Source: Desulfococcaceae bacterium HSG8
GTDB taxonomy: Bacteria; Desulfobacterota; Desulfobacteria; Desulfobacterales; 4be13
NCBI GenBank assembly: GCA_030378015.1
Contig: JAUCGG010000016.1
Coordinates: 1 to 46,997 of the forward strand
Reading direction: 5' to 3'
DNA: 46,997 nt
In this document: positions 1 through 7,024 of the stretch, in pieces
Position numbering within the stretch: the stretch's first letter is position 1
How the letters are laid out: each line of letters starts with the position of its first letter
Program-made: the position numbers and the translations under genes
The notes under the pieces: model-generated
The model's database searches: none
Seen by the model: the letters and a program-made list of their open reading frames with translations, nothing else
Told to the model about the DNA's origin: nothing

Positions 1-66
1 TAATTTACGATTTTTATCCGTAAATCTGAAATCGTAAACCGTAAGGCAATTTCCAAGAATCAGCAG

Positions 67-312
67 ATGGAAAACCCCCGGTCGGACGTTCAGCCGAACG
101 GCAGAGACCTGAGCCAACGCCTCAGAATCAGGGATATTTATTTTGGGGAGTCCGAGCTTCAGATTGACAAAAAAACTTTTAACAAAGCGCAATCTGATAT
201 TCATTATGATTATATATTTGCAGATGAGGAAAGTTTCAGGCAATACAAGCCAAAGCAATTTAAGGATTTGATTTCCGGGTTCAGGGAATACAAAGATCAA
301 AGGAACTCATAA
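67..312 (+). CDS. Hypothetical 81-residue protein or gene remnant
   Basis: An open frame of 81 codons begins with ATG and ends at TAA. No convincing ribosome binding site precedes it. The product is hydrophilic, with many charged and aromatic residues in its second half (motif FADEESFRQY near residues 50-60), and has no signal peptide or membrane segment. I do not recognise the family. It lies alone before a stretch of low coding quality, so it may be the tail of a larger decayed gene. The coding call is weak. Confidence 0.25.
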   Translation: MENPRSDVQPNGRDLSQRLRIRDIYFGESELQIDKKTFNKAQSDIHYDYIFADEESFRQYKPKQFKDLISGFREYKDQRNS

Positions 313-454
313 AGAAAAATATGACAATTTGCTGTGGCGCAAAAAGCCGTGCCCGATGAGCAATGCGATATGAGAACCATATCCCGGGAAAGCACATTTT
401 CGCTTAGATGGCTGTTGCTTAGGGCAACAATCAATTTAATCGAAGGAGGATGGA

Positions 455-526
455 ATGAATTCTGAGCCGAAAGTAAGTTCGTTAACTGATTTGCCAACAC
501 CCGCATCGGGAGCGACTGTCATATAA
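455..526 (+). CDS. Short ORF (23 codons) with a strong ribosome binding site, possibly a truncated FeoA-like start
   Basis: AAGGAGG at 443-449 sits six bases before ATG 455, and the frame stops at TAA 524-526. The peptide contains SSLTDLPTPASGATVI, which resembles the first strand of FeoA/DtxR SH3-like proteins, but only about 15 residues can be compared. The stop is followed by about 200 bases with no open frame. It could be a real leader peptide or the first codons of a broken gene. Nothing else recognisable was seen between 313 and 726. Confidence 0.2.
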   Translation: MNSEPKVSSLTDLPTPASGATVI

Positions 527-726
527 AGCGCGAACGATGCAGAAGCCCTTGTAACGAATATAATGTTGTCGGCTGATTCCTGCGGTTCAGTCAGAATCAG
601 AACCCGGGAATATTATGAGGCGTATTCACACCCGGGGATATCCGGATTTCCTCATCAGGAGGAACAAACGGCGATCCCGTGAACGTGCCTCGATATTAAC
701 TGAGTTCCAAAATAACAGGAGGAAAC

Positions 727-1020
727 ATGCCTAATTTTATTTCGTTGGTAAAGTGGACAGACCAGGGGATCAGAAACATCAAGGAGAGTCCTGAGAGGCT
801 TGACAAAGCCAGGGATGCGTTTGAGAAGAACGGGGCCAAGCTGAAGGATTTCTATCTTTCCTTGGGACAGTACGACATGATCATTTTCAGCGAGGCTCCG
901 GATGCCGAGACAATAGCAAAGGTGTGGATCACGGCAGGCACTGCCGGGGCTGTCCGCACTGAGACATTTCAGGTGTTCACGGAGGAGGCGTACCGGGATA
1001 TCATAGCGTCTGTCAAATAG
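727..1020 (+). CDS. GYD domain-containing protein
   Basis: This 97-residue cytoplasmic protein matches the GYD family (PF08734) along its whole length. It starts MPNFISLVKWTDQGIRNIKE and carries the family's core SLGQYDMIIFSEAPD near residues 44-58, where GYD is replaced by GQYD. The fold is a small alpha/beta dimeric-barrel-like domain of unknown biochemical function. The start is supported by AGGAGG at 717-722, four bases before the ATG. It is a single-gene unit; the next gene is the TonB receptor pseudogene 250 bases downstream. Family assignment is secure; role is unknown. Confidence 0.85.
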   Translation: MPNFISLVKWTDQGIRNIKESPERLDKARDAFEKNGAKLKDFYLSLGQYDMIIFSEAPDAETIAKVWITAGTAGAVRTETFQVFTEEAYRDIIASVK

Positions 1021-1100
1021 GCGGTGATGAGACACCTGTCTCAGATTCACCGAACCAGGGGAACGTGTCCTCCGCTGATGCGTTTCCCCTATCTGATTTT

Positions 1101-1125
1101 CGTTCCGAGGCCATGCCTCGGAACG
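1101..1125. repeat. Perfect short palindrome (REP-like)
   Basis: Two 11-base arms (CGTTCCGAGGC and its complement) surround CAT. An A-run follows on the plus strand, so it is not a standard plus-strand terminator, although it sits just after the GYD gene. The core resembles other GTTCC..GGAAC palindromes in the window, for example near 26.3 kb, and probably belongs to a dispersed repeat family. Confidence 0.6.
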
Positions 1126-1783
1126 AACAAAAAAAGCTTTTGATGTCAGATTAAGGAACCATCAGTAGTTCACAATTCTGATCCGACCACGATTATCATC
1201 CTTGCCAAGTTACGGCGGTGCCGCTCTGACCGGAGCCATAGTAACCCTTTAACCCTTTAAGGAGGCAAAAAATGAAGAAATCTGTTGCAATGCTCATCGT
1301 AATGTCGCTCACATTCGGAGCCTCGGGATTCCCCGGCCGGGGTGGCCCTTGACACCGGAGACCTTCAGGCCGATGCGGATGCCGGTTCCCTCGGACTGGA
1401 TGATGTCCTGCTCACCCTGCAGGTCTCACCCTGCAGGTGCTGGTCGGACTGGATCCTTCGGAAATCCCGTTTTATGATGTGGACGGAGATGAGGTCCTGG
1501 GCATGGCCGAAGTGATTTATGCCCTGCAGACTGTCGCGGGACTGAGATCGCAGATCAGCGCCCCCGGCATAGTCCTGCTCGCGCCTGCGGACACGGACAC
1601 GATCAAAGTGGCGTGGATCCCCTCGGCCGATGACAAAGGCACACCTGCCGGGGATTTCACCTACGAGGTCCATCTGTCGGACCGGGAGAATTTCACTCCC
1701 TCTGCCGACACACTGAAAACCACGGTAACGGGCGGGAGCCAGGCTGAAATCACCGGGCTTGACGCGGGAACAACTTATCTGAT

Positions 1784-2370
1784 GGATGTGGTGCGTACCG
1801 TGCCGGGGATGAGTTTTGTGTATGGTACTGACAGTCACTATCAGGTTAATTCGAGAGGCATCAGGAAAGACATGGGGCAGGATATCCTCATCATGATCAA
1901 CAGCCACCCCGTAAACAGCAATTTTTTCGGCGGAGCAGTGTTCGTTTATGATACGCTGGTCGTTGACAACATAAAAAGGGTCGAGGTTGTCAGAGGCCCG
2001 GGATCCGCGATGTACGGCGCGAATGCGTTCTCAGGGGTCATCAATGTCATCACAAAGGATGCCGGGGATATTGACGGATGTCACCTTACGGCGGGCGCTG
2101 GCAGTTATGACACCCGGCAATATAATTTTCTGTTCGGCAAAACCTGGAACGACACGGATATCGTATTCAACTTCAATTATTTTAAAACGGACGGTTTTCA
2201 ACCGTATATCGAACAGGATGTTCAGACAGGTCTGGATCAGAGGTTCGGGACAGACGCGTCCCTTGCACCCGGACGCAGCAAGGCGGATCAGGAACAGTAC
2301 GATGTGTCCCTCACACTGGGACACAGAGGATTAAAATTCGACGGAAGACTATGTTGACATAGAAAGAAAG
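1784..2370 (+). repeat. Direct repeat copy 1: TonB plug segment (587 bp)
   Basis: This stretch is nearly identical to 2535-3121, at a constant offset of 751 bases. Its left edge falls at a short match between the fibronectin domain and the receptor (ATCTGA, one mismatch region, then GGATGTGGTGCG). Both copies end with the same out-of-frame CTATGTTGACA followed by AGAAAGAAAG, so the frameshift existed before the duplication or was spread by gene conversion. Confidence 0.9.
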
Positions 2371-2534
2371 ATCGACAGGCAGATTGATGAAGAGTTCGAA
2401 TGGCTCAGAGAAGAGGCCGTAGCTGTGTTTGTGGTCACGGCCTCACGGGTGAAGGAGGATATCAGGAAATCCGCGGCTTCCATCAGCGTAATTACGGATG
2501 AGCAGATCCGGCAGATGGGGGCCAGGCATCTGAC

Positions 2535-3121
2535 GGATGTGGTGCGGACCGTGCCGGGGATGAGTTTTGTGTATGCTACCAGCAGTAACCATTGGGTTAA
2601 TTCGAGAGGTATTGGGAAAAACGTGGGGCAGGATATCCTCATCATGATCAACAGCCACCCTGTGAACAGCAGTTTTTTCGGCGGAGCACTATGGACATAT
2701 GACACGCTGGTCGTTGACAACATAAAAAGGATCGAGGTCATCAGAGGCCCGGGATCCGCGATGTACGGCGCGAATGCGTTCTCAGGGGTCATCAATGTCA
2801 TCACAAAGGATGCCGGGGATATTGACGGATGTCAGCTTACTGCGGGCGCGGGCACTTACGACACCCGGCAATATAATTTTCTGTTCGGCAAAACCTGGAA
2901 CGACACGGATATCGTATTCAACTTCAATTATTTTAAAACGGACGGTTTTCAACCGTATATCGAACAGGATGTTCAGACAGGTCTGGATCAGAGGTTCGGG
3001 ACAGACGCGTCCCTTGCACCCGGACGCAGCAAGGCGGATCAGGAACAGTACGATGTGTCCCTCACACTGGGACACAGAGGATTAAAATTCGACGGAAGAC
3101 TATGTTGACAGAGAAAGAAAG
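2535..3121 (+). repeat. Direct repeat copy 2: TonB plug segment (587 bp)
   Basis: This is the second copy of the duplicated plug region. It is the one attached to the natural receptor N-terminus (VVTASRVKEDIRKSAASISV, starting near 2434). Differences from copy 1 cluster in the first 170 bases and the remainder is almost identical. Confidence 0.9.
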
Positions 3122-4602
3122 TCCCTGGCAACGCGTCTTTCCAACGTGAACAGAGAAGAGGTTCACAAGCCGTATGATTACTATCTGAACCTGAGTTATG
3201 AGGGAAATATCGGGGAAAGTCTGGAACTTGCGGGAAAAGTTTACAGAAACCGTAATTCCCATGAAAGTTATCATTACCGGGCTGCCCCCGGGAACAGTCA
3301 TGCTCGAACCTGATTCCGCCTCTCCTGCCAGCTACAAGCCCACAGAACCTCTGCCCGGTGGAATAACGGCCCTGGTTTCCAATAAAAATGAGAGAACAGG
3401 CATGGAAATTCAGGCAACATACAAAATGAGCGATTCCAACACGGTGGTGGGGGAATAACTTATGAAAAAACAAAGCTCTATGATGCCGAATACCGGGCAA
3501 ACTTCTTAACACCTTTTCCGGGCCTTATTGTGCCGCTTCCTTCTGTACAGGATCTGTCAGAAACACAGAATTATATTAACGAGGATGAAGCCCGCAGAGA
3601 GTTTAAGGCGTTTTTTGTTCAGGATATCTGGGATATTACGGATGATCTCCGGCTGACAATCAGTGCCCGTTACGACGATTACAGTGATTTCGGAGGGAGT
3701 TTCAATCCGCGTGCTGGGCTGACGTGGCAATTTGCAGAAGGCCTTGATCTGAAACTGATTTACGGACGGGCGTTTCGTGCGCCGACCTTTCAGGAACTTT
3801 ATTTTCAAAATAATCCGGGCATCATAGGCAGTCCCGATCTGGAGCCGGAAACAGTTGATACTTATGAGATCAGCCTGGGGTCTGAACTGAAGGCTTTCAG
3901 CACCCGGATTACAGGATTTCATACTACCATAAAGGATAGTATTAATACCATTAAACTTGAGACAGGCAGTTCATATTATGTTTTCCAAAACACTGACAAG
4001 CTGCGTTCCCGGGGATTCGAACTTGAGATGAAATACGATTTCGGAAAAGGGACGTATCTGGCAATGAATTACACTTATCAGGATGCTGAGAATCAGGATA
4101 CAGAGGAACGCCTGACCGGTCCCGGGCATGTAGGAAATGTGATGGCAAATATCCGACTGTCCGAATACTTCAACTTTTACACGGACTTTCATTTTCAGAA
4201 AGACTGTCCGAGAGCGACGGGAGATGACCGGGAAGCTCCCCCGGATTTCGGCATTGTGAACACCACCCTGATCGCAGAGGATTTCCTGAAGGGGCTTGAA
4301 ATAAGGGGGTCGGTTTATAACCTGCTTGACAAGGAATACGTCTCTCCGCTCGCTGCGGGGACATTGCCCGGAGACCTTCCCATGCCCGGGCGAAGCTTTG
4401 TTGTTGAACTGCGGTATGAGTTCTGAACCGGGTGAATTTTCAGAATTACGGAGCAACTGTCCGACATGCCATACAGACCATGCAGACAGGCTCCGAAGAA
4501 AATAAGAGGAGATTTTAAGCAAATAGAAAAGGAATATATTGACAATCGCCTTAGAATATTATAAAAACATAAACATCAAACAGCATTACCGGAGGTAATA
4601 AA

Positions 4603-4772
4603 ATGCTTTTAAATTATGACATCGGAGCCGCTATATGGGGGTAAAAGATGCAGAAATCAGTAAGGTGTTTCGTGTGGCTTACAGGTTTGCGGATTTTCAA
4701 AAAACAAATTTATATAGGGAGTTGAAAGAATGGTCAAAAGGTCAGTCATGGTCGTTATTCAGACAAATCTAA
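4603..4772 (+). pseudogene. Possible remnant: short frame with strong RBS, frameshifted, overlapping the next gene
   Basis: GGAGG precedes ATG 4603, which opens a 13-codon frame (MLLNYDIGAAIWG, stop 4642-4644). If one base is added at the G-run at 4637-4641, the frame continues as protein-like sequence (DAEISKVFRVAYRFADFQKT, then LYRELKEWSKGQSW) to a TAA at 4770-4772. The family is not recognised. It overlaps the start of the lipoprotein gene in another frame. The rest of 4427-4729 is AT-rich and holds nothing else I can support. Confidence 0.3.
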
Positions 4773-5332
4773 AGAGTGTATTTTTTGCTGTCATCTCCGC
4801 TGTGTTCCTGCTTTCATGCTCTTCCGCAAATGAATTCACCACTCTTCTGGATCAGGTGGAAAAGTTGAACATCAGTTGTGACAACTATACGCTGGGCAAG
4901 GCCCTGACAGACAGACAGAAAAAGACTGCCCGCCAGAACACCGTTCAGGAGGCGAGCCAGGGCACCTGGAAGTTCAAAGACAAAGACCTCTATGTGGTGG
5001 CAGACAAAAACAGTGACAGGGTTATCATTCTTTATGAGCAGCATGAAAAGGCATCTGAGAAAAAGACCCGGGAGATGATTGGCTCTTTGTTCCTGGAGTT
5101 TGGCGATCCCACGGTTATGGCCCATGACAAGCTTATCTACTGGGCTTTTGATGCAAAGGGAAAGGTTTCGGGAGAAAAATACAGTAAGATAAAAGATGCA
5201 AAGGAGCCGTTGCAAGTGCTGGCCACTGTGAAACTCAGCAGCAGTGAGAAGATAATGGGAAATCCGAAATATCAAAATATTTATTACATTATTTCATCAG
5301 AACCGGTATTGAAGTATTTTTCTGGTTTATAG
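4730..5332 (+). CDS. Predicted lipoprotein of unknown function
   Basis: The N-terminus holds a hydrophobic segment ending in a lipobox (VFLLSC, Cys about residue 30), so the protein is probably exported and lipid-anchored. The mature part, about 170 residues, is charged and soluble, and I do not recognise its family. GGGAG lies about six bases before ATG 4730; an in-frame ATG at 4748 would give a more typical signal-peptide length and is equally possible. It stands alone downstream of the broken TonB receptor and upstream of a gene remnant and a MITE-like element. Confidence 0.65.
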   Translation: MVKRSVMVVIQTNLKSVFFAVISAVFLLSCSSANEFTTLLDQVEKLNISCDNYTLGKALTDRQKKTARQNTVQEASQGTWKFKDKDLYVVADKNSDRVIILYEQHEKASEKKTREMIGSLFLEFGDPTVMAHDKLIYWAFDAKGKVSGEKYSKIKDAKEPLQVLATVKLSSSEKIMGNPKYQNIYYIISSEPVLKYFSGL

Positions 5333-5403
5333 GCTCCGCTTGGGAACCCATAGTCAGAGGCTCTGCCTCGCAACGTACATGCCCGCTTTGCAAAGAAAAC
5401 AAC

Positions 5404-5532
5404 AATGCCACTCAAGAATTGCTGGATATTCCGGGTTTTGTCGAATCTTTTGAGAGAGGAAAAAGGGATATTGCTGAAGGGCGGATAGCTCCAGTTGAAC
5501 AACTTAAAAGGAAATATAGCAAGTATCAGTAG
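5404..5532 (+). pseudogene. C-terminal remnant resembling a small antitoxin
   Basis: The frame reads ATQELLDIPGFVESFERGKR and continues with an acidic and basic helix to a stop at 5530-5532. The LLDIPGFVESFERG block is reminiscent of C-termini of small Phd/RelB-type antitoxins, but no start codon or toxin partner is present. The last codons lie inside the left end of the adjacent inverted-repeat element, so the present stop codon is supplied by that element. Family assignment is tentative. Confidence 0.35.
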
Positions 5533-5726
5533 ATCGAAAACTTTTCGCCTGACCTTGCAGACAGCGGATTCCGGGTTAAAATCGGAAAACATCCGTTTTC
5601 CGATTTTCCCCGGAATGACAGATGCGGATCCCGGATAACACGCTGTCATTCCGGGGAAAATTAAAAAATGAATATTTTTTAATTTTAACCCGGAATCCAC
5701 TGTCTGCAAAAGTTTTCGATCTACTG
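5527..5726. mobile_element. MITE-like element A1 (200 bp) with a 5-bp target duplication
   Basis: The ends are inverted copies of CAGTAGATCGAAAACTTTT, and the interior is also largely palindromic (GGATTCCGGGTTAAAAT arms, TGTCATTCCGGGGAAAAT). AGTAT flanks both ends (5522-5526 and 5727-5731), as expected for a target-site duplication. Related copies lie at 37532-37721, 42378-42671 and about 42871-43083. No transposase is encoded. Confidence 0.85.
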
Positions 5727-5765
5727 AGTATTGCATAAGTGTGACACAACTGAAAGGCAAACAAC

Positions 5766-6875
5766 ATGTTAGATGATGTTACAATCACCGGCTTCAGAGG
5801 GCTTGACGGCCTTCTTATGCAAGGGACAAGCAAATATAATCTGATCGTGGGGCTGAACAACAGCGGAAAGTCGAGTCTGCTGGAAGCTTTATTTCTGCAT
5901 TGCTCCCCATTAAGTTTTCAAGTTTTGTTGGCTCTGATTTCCTTCAGGTGCGGATCTCTTAAAATCAATCAGCATTCCATTTTTGAACAATTGGGATGGT
6001 TTTTTACGAAGAAGCTAAATATACCTGACACGCGTGACATCCGAACAGAAGGAGTCTGGAACGGCATAAGGAGAAAAACGAATCTTTCTATAGAACATGA
6101 AACTGACGGGAAAAGCTTGGAAAAACTCCTTTCAGCAGACAGCCCCCCTCTTAAATTCGGCCAACCTGTCCGGCAAAGTGAAAGCGAAGGAATCAGAATT
6201 GGGACCATATCTTTTTCTTTTTGTTCCGACAAACAGGATGAAATTATTCAGCGGTATGACTTTTCAATGGGCAATTTTGAAATCCATCCGCCTAAAATTA
6301 AGGCAGACATCAATGCCGTATTTCTGGAAGCCCATTTCCATCACAGAAATCCTGAGGCCGGAATAGAAGAATATGACAAATCTGTAAAAAGGGATTATGA
6401 CAAGAAATGTCTGAGGCTGATGCAAAAAATTGATCCGGATATTGAAGATATGTCCATATTGCTCACAGCAAGCGGGTCTCCGCAGCTTTTTGTCTCTCAC
6501 AAAAAACTCGGAAGGGCCCCTTTGAGCAATTTCGGAGACGGTATAAAAAGAATGTATATGATTGCCGCATCAATGGTTGCATGTGAGGGCGGCGTATTTT
6601 TCATTGACGAATTGGAAAGCGCCATCCATTCAGATGCTTTGAAAACGCTGGCCGACTGGATTTCCCAAGCTGCTGAGGAACTGGATGTGCAGATTTTTGC
6701 GACAACGCACAGCCTTGAGTGCATAGACGCTCTTCTGGGCAGTAATTTCTCAGAATCTGACAATCTGAGTCTGTTCAAACTCGGGTGGAGAAATGACCGG
6801 ATATCCTGCAAAAAGATTTCCGGAAACATACTGAAAGATGCGAGATATGAACTCGGCTTAGATGTGAGGAGGTAA
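5766..6875 (+). CDS. AAA15/OLD-like ATPase
   Basis: This 369-residue protein has the SMC/RecF-like ATPase signature of the OLD/AAA15 group. It has a Walker A motif (GLNNSGKSS, about residues 29-37), a signature-like region near SNFGDGIKRM, a Walker B motif (GGVFFIDELESAIHSD, about 277-292) and a switch histidine (ATTHSLECIDAL). Such ATPases form dimers and commonly gate a TOPRIM nuclease in phage-defence systems (PARIS, Gabija and OLD are the precise comparisons). A TOPRIM fragment indeed follows within two bases. The gene begins 35 bases after the MITE-like element. The enzyme itself looks intact, but its presumed effector is truncated, so the pair may be inactive. Confidence 0.8.
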   Translation: MLDDVTITGFRGLDGLLMQGTSKYNLIVGLNNSGKSSLLEALFLHCSPLSFQVLLALISFRCGSLKINQHSIFEQLGWFFTKKLNIPDTRDIRTEGVWNGIRRKTNLSIEHETDGKSLEKLLSADSPPLKFGQPVRQSESEGIRIGTISFSFCSDKQDEIIQRYDFSMGNFEIHPPKIKADINAVFLEAHFHHRNPEAGIEEYDKSVKRDYDKKCLRLMQKIDPDIEDMSILLTASGSPQLFVSHKKLGRAPLSNFGDGIKRMYMIAASMVACEGGVFFIDELESAIHSDALKTLADWISQAAEELDVQIFATTHSLECIDALLGSNFSESDNLSLFKLGWRNDRISCKKISGNILKDARYELGLDVRR

Positions 6876-6876
6876 A

Positions 6877-6996
6877 TTGAGATACGGTTATCTTGTTGTC
6901 GAAGGCCCCCATGATGTGGAATTTGTCGGAGGATTGTTAAAAGAAGCTCATAGCCTGAAGCGAATTTTCAGACTTGACGAATTGGATTCTTACTGA
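6877..6996 (+). pseudogene. Truncated TOPRIM-domain partner of the upstream ATPase
   Basis: A TTG start one base after the ATPase stop opens a 39-codon frame. It begins with a typical TOPRIM opening (YLVVEGPHDVEFVGGLLK), including the conserved glutamate of the VEG motif, and stops at TGA 6994-6996. The next codons continue plausibly (TRFLARCIDYEKK), which suggests TGG to TGA or nearby decay. The rest of the nuclease domain, with its DxD motif, is absent, replaced by the next gene. It is most likely a remnant of a two-gene ATPase/TOPRIM defence unit. Confidence 0.6.
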
Positions 6997-7024
6997 ACAC
7001 GGTTTCTTGCACGGTGTATTGATT

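Larger units (their letters stand above)
1272..4426 (+). pseudogene. TonB-dependent receptor, chimeric and multiply frameshifted, with an EF-hand/fibronectin-III leader
   Basis: GGAGGC at 1261-1266 precedes ATG 1272, which encodes a signal-peptide-like start (MKKSVAMLIVMSLTFGASG). The frame breaks at about 1350, and breaks again at a 14-base tandem duplication (CTCACCCTGCAGGT twice, about 1411-1438). Restored, it reads an EF-hand/dockerin-like segment (DVDGDEVLGMAEVIYALQ), then a fibronectin-III domain (about 1560-1785). That domain runs directly into a TonB plug domain ending at a stop (2355-2357). An in-frame N-terminal receptor segment (REEAV, FVVTASR) and a second plug follow (to 3108). 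More frameshifts lie near 3100, 3300 and 3449 (a G-run one base short). The beta-barrel reads on to 4426, ending in the aromatic ELRYEF typical of outer-membrane barrels. Ligand is unknown; iron or cobalamin complexes are usual for the family. It is clearly broken as one protein. Confidence 0.88.

Noticed and set aside
1101-1140. Rho-independent terminator after the GYD gene
   Set aside because: The hairpin is perfect but is followed by A residues, not T, on the coding strand. On the opposite strand the T-run precedes the hairpin.
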